Assembly: GCA_963691815.1 (NCBI GenBank)
Contig: OY829656.1
Span: 5,907,048-5,971,047 of the forward strand
Reading direction: 5' to 3'
DNA from: Echiichthys vipera
Lineage: Eukaryota; Chordata; Actinopteri; Perciformes; Trachinidae
Length of the DNA: 64,000 bases
Below the pieces are notes generated by a model that saw only the letters and a program-made list of their open reading frames with translations, was not told the origin of the DNA and searched no databases. Below, piece by piece: positions 46,313-59,961 of the stretch (its first letter is position 1; every line of letters starts with the position of its first letter). The position numbers and the translations under genes are program-made.

Positions 46313-47975
46313 CAGATGAACAAACACATACATGCATAAGAACACACACAATGGTGAGACGTCGGAGAGGTCAGTAAAGGTCTGTCAAAGTTCGATGGAA
46401 GCTGGCAGCTTGTGTTCAAGTACAGGTTGTTTGTATGGCACTGTGTGTTAAGAGACACATAACTACGCCCCCCCCCCATTGTCCATAATACTTATAGTAA
46501 GTAACAGTAATAATTCTGTATTAATGTGCTTTGAATGGGTGATATTAGTGCTACCTAACTCAGCTTCGTCAGCAGAGGGCTCTCTCAGCTTTACACTTCG
46601 TTGGGTTTCAGAAGTCGTCAGATGTCAATAGACATCAGTAGTTTTATTAGAGCTTTAGTGAACAGCTGTGACATTAAGAGACATTGAATTTGACCGTGTT
46701 ACGATGTGCATGTGTGCCACCTCGTGTGTCTAAGATGGCGGCTGCTGATACCAACGACTCCGGTCGCTAAACACAAGTTTCTACCTTTCTGTGTGAGCTA
46801 TAAGGAGTGAAACACATGCTTAGAGATAAATGTGGTTAAGACAGTAGTGAGAACAAAGGGTCTGAAAAGGGATGAACCGATTAAATGTTTTAGAAAACTG
46901 TAGGCCCATTAACTGTTAATGTTAAACTAATGCTAATTGTCAGTAAATGCTAATGCCCCAGCCTGAGCATATGCCACTGCAAGTCCTATGTGCGGTAATT
47001 GATGTGAAAATAATACAGTAACTGGCTGTGGGTCAAAGACTAGTTAATATAGATCATTCAGTAAATAAGCATAATTCATAAATGTTTAAAACAGTAATAG
47101 CAGTAATAAGACAAGTTCATAGATTATTCAGTCTGGAGTAATGTGGTATTACTGATGAGTTATTTTCATGTTTTTATGTCATTTTAATTTATGCATTACT
47201 TACCTGTTTATATACGTTAAAATGACTAATTTGACACTAAAAAGAAACAGTATTTTCGTAAATAAGGTCACTTGCTAAATACTTACTTGTAGTCCCTGTA
47301 AGAGTAAGTAAACATGTATTTGGGTACTTAATATGGGTATTGACTCAAAGTAACCATATGAGTAATAGTGAATATGGTACCAAGAGTAGCACTTTGTTTT
47401 GTTTATATGAGTTATGTTGATTATGAGATGTACTGTTACTAGTTTGTATAAGAGTTATGAAAGTATATAGTAGCTGACGCAAGTAGAGCAGAAGAAGTCG
47501 TCAGTACGTGATGAGCAAGTTGAAGTGTAAATGCTACAGCTCCTGATCTGAACTGTGTTTTCATATTTCCTACAGGAAACAAATGTGTTATTCCAAGTGT
47601 TATTTAAGTGTAACATATGTGTAAATGTGTGTGCGTGAGCTTGTGTGATGTGAGTGAGTGTGTATGTATCAGAGGTCCTGTATTAAAGACAGGGCTGCTA
47701 ACTAGGCCAACAGCTGCTTCCCTGGCAATTCATCTCCAGTCAGCTTTGAAGTCCCTTTTTCTTATTATTTCAGCACAGGAGCAGTTTGCATGTTAATGGA
47801 TCTTATATATTCTAGTACACTGACCATCACACATGTTTACACACCACACCTACATGTACACGCGTGCACACACTTTTAGAAACCCTTTGTAGATGCGTAG
47901 GCAAAAATAATGTCCAGGTGTCGGCTTCAAGCCTGCTGTATTTGTTATGTATTCAAATAGATTCAGCATATTAAC

Positions 47976-47978
<3 letters not shown>
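43051..47978 (+). other. No gene seen; probable transposon remnant at 45 kb
   Basis: AT-rich DNA with a (CA)n at 46259-46312. The stretch 45020-45830 is richer in G+C and has features of an eroded DNA transposon (GTCCACAC repeats on one side, TGTTTGGACGGGCCC on the other), but I could not pair the ends. Short frames on both strands there carry no recognisable domain. Confidence 0.35.
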
Positions 47979-48567
<589 letters not shown>

Positions 48568-50317
48568 AGTGGTTAAGCTGTGTTTGATAAATGACCACAG
48601 TCAGTGTTCAGCCTCTCTTCCTCTCCACAGCTGCTCTGCCACATGCTCACTTGGAGTTGGACAACACGTTCAGCAGGCCTCTAGTTTCACCGTGGTAACC
48701 GATGGAAACGGTTGTTATGCCACGCTGGGTTCTTTCATGCTGCCGTGGTTGTGTTGAATATAATTATTCCACCTATACTGTTCAGCTTTGGTGAGCGCAG
48801 TAGCACCTGTGACATATGAATGACAAATCTTCACTGTTGTCTGGAGCACCTCTGACCAAGACATTCAGATTGACAGTCTACTATTATTGTGATGTTACAT
48901 AGGGATGCTCAAGTATGCCAGAAATCACAATCATATTCATCATTATTGTTTTGGTCTTTATTGAGATCCGGATTATTCAACACGGTTACTTTATGAACTT
49001 TTTTTTAACAGTATATTTTCATGAACTTAAAAATATAAATATAACTCAAGTGAAAAACACATTTATAAGAATGTAAAATGAAAATAATTAATATAAATAT
49101 ATAAACATTTAAAAATGAATATTTAAACAATAAAGAAAGTAATATCAATATATACAGTATATTTAAATGAATATCAAAAATAATTAATAATATAAATATA
49201 TACATTTAAATGACTATAAAACAATAAATAATGTAAATAATAATGATGTAAATATATATACATCTAAATGAATATAAAAACAATAAACAAAATAAAAATT
49301 AATATAAATTTATACATTTAAATGAATATAAAAACAATAAACAAAATAAAATAAATAAATCAGATCAAATATGTTGTAGTGCATATATTCATTTTCATAT
49401 TCATTTTGGTAAACTTTATTCAACATATGAACGTATTCTCATCAATAGGTTTGTATGATATATCTTATGGAAAGCTATGCACAACAACTTGTATAATATC
49501 TTATGAATTAAGGTTTGTGTGACGGTTAAGTTGAGACAACCAAAGGTGATGTGAAGCTTTCGGAAGCTGCAGCCCTTCTTCTCTAATGGAAATGTTATAG
49601 GTCGTCATAGGGCATCTTTGTCCAGGTCACAACTGGAGACAGGACCAGCATCCATCTGTCTTTTCAACATAGTAAACACAGTGACTGTGCAGCTCCTCCC
49701 TGCGTTAATGCATACAACTTTTATAAAGACATTTTACAGCCAGAACAGATTTAGACAGAGTGGCGTATCTATGGTAACTGCCACAAAAAAGGACAGGAGA
49801 GAATGATATGCTGCCAGTGACTGCCCATCAATGACAGGGAGGTGGATTGACAGAAAGACAAAAGTGTCTGTGTCAGAGAAGCAGAATGAGGAGATACACT
49901 GTGAGTGTGTGTGTGTGTGTGTGCGTGTTTGGAATAACTAGCAGCAAACTGGCATAAACGATAAAAGGCACACACAAACATACAGTGTTTGACAATGCTA
50001 CTGTAATTGGTTGGATTAATAACTGTTTTGTGATTTCATCCGCAGCTCTGATATCTGCTGGTTGTTGCACCAACACCTGTAGGAGTGTAAAGCTTTGGGA
50101 CAGGTGAGTCACATACACACACTTTTAGCTCTGTTTTGGGCTCCACCTACTATTTTTTGTGATCAAATGTTATCTCTAAGAGAACCATTAATCTACATCC
50201 AGTACACATGTAATACAGAAGATACACAACATCTGAAAATGTTTGCCCGGCTTTCCCGACAAACCCTGGTGGCGTTTCCGGAGCATAGCTGTGGGTGAGC
50301 ACTGCAGTTCCCAACCA
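48568..50317 (+). other. No gene seen; contains the 49.1-49.35 kb AT array
   Basis: AT-rich intron-like DNA; only the tandem array below stands out. Confidence 0.45.
49100..49352 (+). repeat. AT-rich minisatellite, period about 54-60 bp
   Basis: Units share (A)CAT(T/C)TAAATGAATATAAAAA and CAATAAA(C/T)AAA; starts lie near 49104, 49160, 49203, 49261 and 49315. The last two units are nearly identical; earlier ones are eroded. Confidence 0.85.
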
Positions 50318-50810
50318 AAGACTGTATAGAAAATGGACGTAGCAAACCAGTTGAGGTCCGTTCTCTCAACTTGAACCAATCGTTCCCGCCTACGGGAATC
50401 ACCATCTTGTCAGACTTTGACTCCGCCTCATTTCCTCTTACCAAAAATGTATGTGACGTTGGGGGGAGGGACATACGTCCATCTGGCTGACGTTTACCTC
50501 TGGGGAGAAGTGAGGGCCAGGGGATAGCTGTCTCTCAAGAGGCCACGCCCCTAATTATTCATAAACTTTAACCTCAAATAGAATAAAAACTAGCCTGGTC
50601 CAAAAAAAATCACCCCCTCAGGGTTGTCATGGAGATATGATGTTTTTTTGTACCAGGCCTTGATTATGCTGGGAAAACTGCCTGTTTAACATGAGGGTCA
50701 ATGAGAAACTGCTCTATCGTGCAAACTACTCCTAGTGGACACTCAGAGAACTGCAGTTTTTGGCACTTCCTTATTTGATCAACCAGGAAGTGGTTGTGGT
50801 GGGGGCTTGG
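50318..50810 (-). repeat. Dispersed repeat family B, inverted copy
   Basis: Reverse-complement match to 34185-34708 along its length, from AGACTGTATAGAAAATGG to GTGGTGGGGGCTTGG. The two copies face each other 15.6 kb apart in the presumed intron. Confidence 0.8.
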
Positions 50811-50927
50811 ATAAAACCCATCCATGGCAATATTACACGCTCAGAAAAACGTGCTTAAGGGTGAAAAGGTCTGTGTAGGGAAGAGGTCAGGATGATGGAG
50901 AAACAACTAACAAACAACTAACCAATG

Positions 50928-50970
<43 letters not shown>

Positions 50971-51095
50971 TCAGTTTCAGAATGTAAAAATTGTTAAAAA
51001 CCAAAATTTCCAGAAAACACTAAGGATCTAAGTGTTAGCTACGGCCAGACTCATGGAGCAGTTTTGGTGAAGTTTGCAATCAGGAAAGGAATAGG

Positions 51096-51096
<1 letters not shown>

Positions 51097-51160
<64 letters not shown>
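51097..51160 (+). repeat. (TG)n microsatellite
   Basis: Uninterrupted (TG)n of about 30 units with one TA near the end; smaller tracts lie nearby at 50935-50961 (GT) and 51352-51377 (CA). Confidence 0.96.
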
Positions 51161-51167
<7 letters not shown>

Positions 51168-51350
51168 ACGAGAGGTCACCCTGGTGTGACCCCCGCTTTA
51201 ATGCACTGGCCGCCGTTTGAGTGATGGCACTGTGTTAATATTTAATGAAGAAGCAGTTCTTAATGGGTGAATGAATCAGTCTCTATCTTTACCTGGAAAG
51301 GACAGATCCCTGCATTCTGCTGAGCACAGGTCCCACACACACGCATATAA

Positions 51351-51385
<35 letters not shown>

Positions 51386-51455
51386 CATTATACTCTTTAT
51401 GTCTTGCTTGTTTGTGCTGAGGAAAATATTTGTCTCTTTGAGGATGAATAACTTA

Positions 51456-51682
51456 AAGTGATGTTGAAATGAGGCTTCATGAAGCATTTTCATTATTTTA
51501 ATTAGAGTTTTTATTTATTACTATTTTATTAGAGTCCACTAGATGGAGCTCTCTGTTCAACAAAGGGTTAAAAACACACTGAATCACCATTCATTGAACC
51601 ATTTTCTTTAAACCAAGAGCTCCATGTAGTGGACTCAACAAATACAACTAACGCTTCATGAAGCTTCATTTGGACATCACAA
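51456..51682 (+). mobile_element. hAT-like foldback MITE, family A, copy 3
   Basis: Same family as 21424-21620 and 42840-43042, with an extra run of about 25 A/T-rich bases in the left half. The first and last two bases have changed, and no convincing target-site duplication remains. The right half (CTCCATGTAGTGGACTCAAC through CTTCATTTGGACATCAC) is well conserved. Confidence 0.88.
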
Positions 51683-52734
51683 TATCTAATCACGTTTCCA
51701 CAATGATTACAGTTTTCTTCTTGTCTTCCAGCTTTGACGCCTCCTGACCATAACATACCTCTTGATCAGATGCTGCTGTGACAACACACACCCCAGAGAG
51801 AGAAGAAGATTATTAGCAGGATGGATGGCTGGAGGGACGAGTTGATCGAGGCATAGCTGGATTAAGAAATTATCATGAAATTCAAAATGAAGCGGTGAGG
51901 GCGAGGGAGCAGATGAGTGAAACAAGGCGACAAAACACTGGAAACACTTGAACACTTTCTCTGCCCTGTCTGCTGCTGCTGCTGCGATGCATTTCCCCTG
52001 GACCACAAAGAAAGACTGAATGTCATCATTCGGACAGGGAGAGGCTTATTCCTGCAAAATAAATATGACAGCTGAAAGCCTTTGTGTTGCCAACAAAATA
52101 GTCCTACCTCTTTGGAAAGACAGACTGTCTCCATGAAAGAACCTGTATATGAAGAGTAACACCCGAGACTACAGGCCCTTCCCTTCACAATCACAACGCC
52201 AGTGATTATTTTAAAACCTAATACCCAACATGTGATGATGGTAACTACTTTTACAAAGTCATTGCAGAGCTGGAGTTAAAGCACAGAAGGAGTTACCGAG
52301 TCATGTTAACTCAAGTTATTTAAAGATACGTCTATTTTATTGCAACTCTGGTCTTACTTTTGTAGCCTCTTTTATTGTAACATTGTACTCACCAAAGTAA
52401 TTGCTGAGATCTGGGAACACGGCAACATTGGGACAGAAGGTCAAGAATCAAGGTCAGACAATCAGAAAGGGCATAAACAAGTTAGTTCATATTTCAGCTC
52501 ATACTAAAAGTGAGTGCACCACAAATAGCGATAGTTTGTGCACAAATGTTTTTTTTTTCTACAAAAGAGGAAAACCGCACTGACCACAATTGGTAACAGG
52601 ACTGACCGAAGCCAACCCATGATGGTCTCCCGCTGCTAAAGTTGTGGTTATGCTAGTGACTAAAGTCTCTCAGCTCTCAGTACAGTTTGGAGTTTCTTAC
52701 TGTGGTGTTTTGGAGTTTGGTTTCACTCTTCAAC
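51683..52734 (+). other. No gene seen
   Basis: Intron-like DNA; short open frames without recognisable motifs. Confidence 0.45.
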
Positions 52735-53071
52735 CGCTTGTCCCTATCGGCGTCGCAGGGGGGCTGGAGCCGATCCCAGTTGATATCAGGCGTGAGGCGG
52801 GGTACAACCTTGACAGGATGCCAGTATATCACAGGGCACATAGAGACAAACAGAGACAGACAAACATTCACACTCACACGTACGGGCAATTTAGAGTCAT
52901 CACTGAACACCTGCATGGCTTTGGACTGTGGGAAGAAGCCGGAGAACCCGGAGAAAACCCACGCAGGGGAGAACATGCAAACTCCACACAGAAGGGCCCC
53001 AGCCCGGATTCGAACCAGGAACCCTCTCGCTGTGAGGTGACAGTGCTAACCACCACATCACCGTGCCGCCC
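52735..53071 (-). mobile_element. SINE-like/RTE-type fish repeat with tRNA-like head
   Basis: On the minus strand it begins GGGCGGCACGGTGATGTGGT with GGTTAGCACTG and then GGTTCGAATCC (53006-53016), which match RNA polymerase III A-box-like and B-box sequences. It then runs through a body with CATGTTCTCCCC and ACTCTAAATTGCCCGTACG to a 3' end near GGCGACGCCGATAGGGAC. This is one of the commonest fish dispersed repeats. I am unsure whether it is best called a SINE or the end of an RTE-type LINE. Open frames of 146 and 117 codons across it are not genes. Confidence 0.8.
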
Positions 53072-55994
53072 CTCCTACATTTAATGAGTTTATTGACTGA
53101 AAATAATAAATTATTAATCTATTAATCTAAGTGGCAATAAACAAGTTTTCCCATTAACTAATATATGAGGTAAATATTTATGGCTAAGTGCAATAGCTTT
53201 AGAAAAATGACACCACCAGCGTATAACAAAGGAACAAGAAAGTGCTTAAATTGCACTTGTACTCATGAAGGAAATTAAATAATAAAAGAAAAAAGCCCTG
53301 TTGATAGAGGAAGTAAAGACGGTGAAGAGAGAGAGTGAGACAAATAGTTCTGTCTACTAAATTAGCTCAGTACATAAGAAAACCTGCCTGCTTGGTAATG
53401 CTAGTGGGTGTTTCACTCTTCCTTTCTCAGAGTGCTGAGATCAGGGGTTTTTCCTCAAATTGGCATTCTTACAGGTATTTATTGTTTTGGACTTTAGCCA
53501 GACTGCTTTCGCTAATGATCGATAGCAGCCTGTCCTGTGTTGTTAGTATTGTTCTAAGGAAAACGGAAAGCATCCTGTCATCTTCATCAAAGCAGCACCG
53601 ACAATAACACCGCTTGTAAACGCTAGAGCAGTAATGGCCGTATGCAGAGGCTGTAGAGCGACCAGGCAGTGCAGCTTTGATTTCTCGTCCAAGCGTCACC
53701 TGGAGTAGCCTCATAAGACCATCCTGATCTCTGAGCTCAATTGTATTTTACTCACAGATCAGTCTGGTAACTTGCGGAGAAAATTTGGAGACGGTTGCCC
53801 AAGCGACTGAACCAATCAGAGTTGGTTTTGAGGCAGCTCGAAGTGTGACGCAACGAGAAGTGACTGTTCAGTGTAGACAACATGGAGGCTTCCACGGATG
53901 AGGAAATGATGAGCGCAGCTATCGAGCAAGCCGCTCACTAATGCTTTTTTCTCTTGGATCCTTCTGTTGAATATGGACCGGGCCCTGAAATTGGGCCTTC
54001 GATCCGTAAATTCCCATTACACAAACTGCAAATATCCTTTACCCACATGTTGTTTACTTTCTGAGCTTTGCCTCGACACTCTGTTAGCACATTATGCGCT
54101 CTTTTGATCTGATTGGTTGATTTGGGCCGTATGTTGGTGATAGACAGACAGTTTATCCAATCAGCAACAAGTATTTCTGTCCCGTCCCTAAAGATCTCCA
54201 ACCGAAAGTTCCCAGATGATTATGCAGAGCAAATGCAAATAATGCAAATCAATCCATCTGGAGGAGTCAGGTTACACCTGGAGGGCATTTTCGACTTAAT
54301 GCCGACGTCTCTGCAACATATTGTCAATCAGCAAGCACTCTCCATATATGCGTGCTATCTGTTCCGAGTCCGTCAAGGCTCTCCTGTACTTATACAGAAA
54401 TCCTCAAAGATAGCCTACCTGACAGGTGGGCTGCTAATGGACATCACAGCTTCCCGTTGCTGGTCCCGTGCTCACTGCGTTCTCTTTCCCTGTGGGGAGG
54501 GACAGGACTCCAGAGGGCAGTTAGTGCATCAGGTGTCTGCAGCGTTTAAAAATAGCGCTGTAATGCATGCAGGTCTATCAACTAGACTTATTTTATTTGG
54601 AAAATAATATAGACAAAAGTAGCCAACTTAATGCCTTGATGGTGTCCTTCTTTATATAGCCTGCCTGTCAATTATTTTAAGCTCAATAAAACACAATATT
54701 AGACTGGAATTTCTCCCATTTGTCCGGGATATTCAGTATTGCTTTTCAACACTGGGTTTACACCCCTCCAATTTCCCTAAACTCATGAATTTACATTTGT
54801 ATATACATGTCTCGCACCTGTCGAGCATGCTCAAATGCGAGGAGGTTATGTAATCTTTAACTAATTCACACAACGCGGACATTCCTCAGAGATGACGTCT
54901 ACAAGACCAGAGGAATATTCCGTCCTTAGCGTGCGATAGATTCAGAATGAACATCAGTCAGCTTCTGTTCATTTCAGAAGAGCAACAGCCAATGGGGATA
55001 CACCAACACTCAGGTCATCACTCACTCTGACCAATGGTGTCCCTCCATCACTCACTCACTTAGTGACTCGGTGACAGACGTTAGCCACAGGCTGTTGGAG
55101 CAACTTGTGTGAACCAGCACATCTTTCATGATCACAGTGCTCTGCTGGACAAATTGAATGCTAGTTGCTCGTCAAAACTGTAAAAAACATATATATTATA
55201 AAATTGTGAAGGTATATTTTCAATTATTTTTGAGATTTCATAAATCAAATGATCCATCAATAGATAAATGATGAGCAGAAGAAGCAATAATGAAAATAAT
55301 AGCTGCATCCCTAAACTTGATGAGTGCAATGTTATCATTATTACTGATAATTATTACTGAATTATGGTGAAAACTATGACATTAAAAGCCAGGTTGCAAT
55401 AAAGACAAATTATCCTTTAAAGATGTCCGTCCAACAAACTGCTGTTTTCTTTGAGCATATAGTGTGTTTTGAATTACAACACAGCAGTGACCATTTACAT
55501 ACATACGTTTGTGTAGCTTCTTTGTGAAATTGAATTCCCATGTAGTTATAAAGCATACAGCCAGTGTGCTGTAACTGTAACGCCGAAAAGCACCTAGTAG
55601 CGGCTAAGTGCCATGTGATGTCTACGGAAAGCTGCAGCAGCTGAGCTTGAGTCAAAGTGTGAGCAGATAATACCTGCCGCAATCAGTTACAGAGTCCTGT
55701 GACATGTGGGCCTATGTTACAAAGAATTTCTACCCATTTGAAACACATGAACACGCCTACCGGCCACAGAAAAATGCAACTTGCCGCTGCTTGGTGTGTT
55801 TTCACCGTAAGGGCTACAGAACATAAAGGGATGTGTGAGGGGAATTTAAACATTCTATTGTTTAGGGGAGCAGAAAAGCTTTGTTCATTTTCTGCTCCTC
55901 GTTCAGATTCTGTGTCAAAGTCCGTTCCTGTACCCACAGTGTTAGAGTTTTATAAACCTTGTGAACGTGTCAGCGTTCAGTAATATATTCGGTG

Positions 55995-55998
<4 letters not shown>
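53072..55998 (+). other. No gene seen
   Basis: It includes a 164-codon open frame at 54113-54607, with no domain I recognise and overlapping frames on both strands. The stretch 53640-54260 has mixed composition like an eroded DNA transposon, with ends undefined. Confidence 0.35.
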
Positions 55999-56045
<47 letters not shown>

Positions 56046-56054
56046 CGTGCGCGC
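55999..56054 (+). repeat. (GT)n-(GC)n alternating purine-pyrimidine tract
   Basis: (GT)19 runs directly into GCGCGCGCGTGCGCGC, giving 55 bases of unbroken alternating purine and pyrimidine. Confidence 0.96.
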
Positions 56055-56308
56055 TTGAGTTCCACACCTCCATGTATTTAGACATGCCCTCATTTTATCA
56101 TGTTAAGGAGATATACAGGTGTACTGCATAGTGGTTAACCAGCAACATTACGTTCAGTTTCTTTGGATTTCAATTCTCAAGGCCTAAAATGGAAACTCAT
56201 TAAATCGTACAGTATTTTTTAGATTTGTGTTGTTTAACATCACAGCTAAGTAAATTCTAACAGTTCACATGGCTAACCTTTTTGTCAGTGAAATCAACAG
56301 CTGCTGGA

Positions 56309-56792
56309 TTAAAGTGAAATTCCGGCGTAAAATCATCCCACGGTTTTTTTGGCAAATATGCTCATCAAATAAGCCATCGAAACAATTATTTTCATGTATG
56401 AAATATTAACGGAGATATCCCGGCTAACAGTCGCTAACACAGCCGTGGCTAACAATGATTAGCTCGGGGCAGCACAGTGAAGGCATTAAAACGTCTTTTT
56501 TAACCACTAATTCTGCTCAAAATAACAGCAAACCTCTGCAGCAGCATGAGAAGAGTCCCTACACAGAAAGCAAAGCACCAGCAATGTAGTTAATGAACCT
56601 AGAGTTTATTAAAAGACTTATCTAACTCACTGGCCCTGCTAGCAACTCCTCTTGTAGTGAAGTCCATTTAAGACGATTACGATTAATAGTTCATACGTGA
56701 AAAAAATTGTCTCGATGGCTTATTTGATGAGTGTATTTGCAGAAAAGATCCTGGGATTATTTTATGATTTGACAACGGAATTTCACTCTAAA
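56309..56792 (+). mobile_element. Long inverted-repeat element, family C
   Basis: About 480 bp. The left arm starts TTAAAGTGAAATTCC and contains CATCAAATAAGCCATCGA. The right arm (minus strand) starts TTTAGAGTGAAATTCC and contains the same CATCAAATAAGCCATCGA; arms are about 110-120 bp. Related single arms occur at 13452-13620 and 30870-31016. The TTAA-like outer bases hint at a TTAA target preference (piggyBac type), but this is inference. Confidence 0.8.
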
Positions 56793-59700
56793 CTTTCACT
56801 TGCTACAGTTTATTAAGATATTGATACCTGTGTTATTTATAAAATTTGAAAATTATACTCAAAACTATATAAATCAATAAATGTGCTCATAGGTCTTGTG
56901 CTCTTGATTCTAACACGTAGAAATGAAATTGGACAGAAAGGACATTGAGCCGTGGTAATTGGACTAGTACAAAACAAAATAGCAATTATTCTTAGTCGTC
57001 ATGAGTGGGGTCGTAAGGTGTGTCGCAGCTTGGTGGAAAGAGAATGAGAAAAGAATACAGCATGAAAACACGTTGGAACCAACCAGCCAGCAGCCAACCA
57101 GTGGACGTCTGGCTAGTTAGCAAGTTTGCTAACTCCGTCATGCCCCAAGACTACACCGGTCGATAGCTGTCACTCATCTGGTGATAGTAATAGTAGTAGT
57201 AGTCGTAGTTTACTACAAAACCAAACCTCTCTGACTTGCCACAAGTTAGTTTATATGGAAGTTTATACAGTTTATACAAATTAGTCTGTTGCTTGACAAC
57301 GGCACACATAAAAATGGCTGCTACTCTGACTATTCTGCTGCATTGATTTGATTGGGAAAGTCCTTTCTATTCAATTTATTTCTACTGTTTATTATTGTTT
57401 ATAAAGTATAGGAGCATCTTTTGAGTTTATGACAGAACTAAAGTTCTTTTTACAGAGACTTCTTGGATTCACATAGACACACCTACCAAACGGTGTGTGA
57501 TGTGCTTTAACAGAGGAAAATATATTCCACTGAAAGCACAGAGGCACCAATGCCAAGGTCAAGATTTCACAAGAAATGACTTACTGACGAAAATGTGTTT
57601 AAAATAATCCATTAGAGATCCACCAGGGCCGGTATGTTTCGTGACAGGAAGCGTCGTTTTAGCAGGATTAGCATTAGGGGATGTCAGCCCAACCAAATAC
57701 GTGAGGTGATTTGTTCCAGAATGATTACTTTCTCTTTAAAAGCAAAGTATTTTTAGGCTTTTCACCACCAGATGAATTTATCAAGATGTGTTGCTCTAAT
57801 AAAACTGGATGCTTGGATGTGCGGAAAGTGAGACATTGTTTGGCACACACACATTGGCTCACAATAATATACATATACAAACATACATTTATCTATACTG
57901 TATAACTTCTTCACCCCCTTTTTTTAGATTTGGTGACGGATGAAACAAGACAAAAACTATAATATATTATCAAAGACTTTTATGTTTTTAAAAGTCAAGA
58001 GTAGTATATCTGCTTAGTTTTATAAATATATAACTACAGTTATTATTTTTGACTTCTTGGTATTATATAACTAATTATTATAACCAGAGATGTATGTATA
58101 CGCTAATAAAGTATCTTTATGTAAAACCTACTCCTTTGCAGAAAGTGTTCATTGTATCTTTGTGCTTTTTATTGGATACATAGATAGACATACAGTAGAC
58201 TAGAGTGACAAGGACAATCATTGTTAAAGGAAGAGTTCAACATTTTGTGTTCTGCTGGGAGCCAGACCTTCGGCCAATGAAAAGAGGTAGTCTCGGTCCA
58301 GATCGAACTGAACCACGAGGATTGATCAACCTGCAATGTCCTCAAAATTGTAACTGAAATTCTGCATTGTAAGTGACCATTGCAGTGGATCCCGGAGAAT
58401 CTAGCTCCATCCCAGCAGAGATTAATGGCCACATGGACCAACAGCCAGCAGAGAGGGCGATGTGAGAGGAAGCAAAAGTAAGGAGGCGGGCAGCAATCCA
58501 GGCTAGGCTAAGAGCCTAGCCATATAAATCTGATGTACCCAACGTCTTTTTCCCGATGCCCACTTACCAACCACTGCATGGATAACTGAGTTATGGTGAT
58601 AATGGAGACCTAGCTGCAGGAAAACATCCCAGCAGGCCAAACTGTCTACTGTGCAGACCGCACAACCTACTCTGTATCGCATCGCCACCTACGCATCCTC
58701 TCTGCTGGGCCGTGGGTCTCCACACGCTCTGCTGAGTGAGTAATCTCCGCTGGAATGGAGCTAGACTCTATGAGGGGTCATGGTGGGGGACAGGGGATGT
58801 TCAGTGGTAAATTAAAGGTCAACAGTATATGCCACATATAAGTGGTATACGCATGAAAGCAGGGAACCTGAAGATTCATTGAGATGCTGTTTAGTTATTC
58901 CCCATCATTACACATTTGACATTTAGAGTGTATGAGGGTTTAGAACATTATGAAGGCCATTCCTGTGATCTGTTATGTTAAGTTGCAGCAATGTTAGGGT
59001 TGATACGATTTGTTACAATTACATTTAGCAATTTTTACCACTTGAGAATTGATCAACGTATTCAAAAATCCCTCCAAAATACCACATTACGACACATAGA
59101 CATTGATGAACACCATAGAAAAATCCATGCTTTGATTTAGTATAAAAAAAATTGACATTCAGAGATTTCTGTAACAATATTATTTTTTGCAATTAGATGG
59201 TGAGCAGCTATGTTCTGGAAACTGCACAGAAACCCCCTCATTGTCAATACAAAGGAAACATGCAGGACTGTTTCATAGCCAAAATAGGAAGACACTGTCT
59301 GTGTAGAAGCAAAAGACATTTAGACAAATTAAGTGCAACATTTTTATTAAAGCCTTTCAAAATAAATGAATAAAAACTCCTGTACAGAGTTCTTACATAC
59401 AGAGCTTGATGGTTAAGTAGAAAATTACTTTTAAAGAAACAAGGGACCCCTTAGAAAATGGCCATGACAGGTTTCCCTCACTAAAATTTAGCCTAACTTT
59501 GGAGTTTTATTTAGCCCACTTCCTGACAAGCTAGCATGGGAGATGAGATGGATTCCTTAGATTGTCTACTTTCATATGAAACATCACTCTAGTTTTAAAA
59601 CTGTCATTTATGCTACAGGGACTCACTACAGCCTCTCGATGCACAAGTGGTATTAAAAGACAGGACGGGACAGGGCTTGCTGATTAGCAATGCTTATTTC

Positions 59701-59885
59701 AGTAGACATCGCTGCAACACAAGACATTGACGTTTTGACATGATGTCATAATTGTTACTTCTTCATTTAAAAATCTTGCACATTGCACCTTTAAGAACCC
59801 GACGGCTGACATTTGTGTGTTAAAGATGATTGCTCTCACTGCTCTGTGGCAGCACACACTGCTGCCCCATCAATAACATTACTTG

Positions 59886-59886
<1 letters not shown>
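56793..59886 (+). other. No gene seen
   Basis: AT-rich intron-like DNA with short, non-conserved open frames on both strands. Confidence 0.45.

Positions 59887-59959
<73 letters not shown>
59887..59959 (+). repeat. (TG)n microsatellite
   Basis: About 36 uninterrupted TG units. Confidence 0.97.

Positions 59960-59961
<2 letters not shown>

Noticed and set aside
53000..53071. tRNA gene on the minus strand
   Set aside because: The A- and B-box-like sequences are the head of a SINE-like repeat, and the cloverleaf is not maintained.
52644..53084. 146- and 117-codon open frames
   Set aside because: They run across the tRNA-headed fish repeat and are not coding.
54113..54607. 164-codon open frame on the + strand
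   Set aside because: No recognisable domain, other open frames overlap it on both strands, and the composition resembles an eroded transposon.
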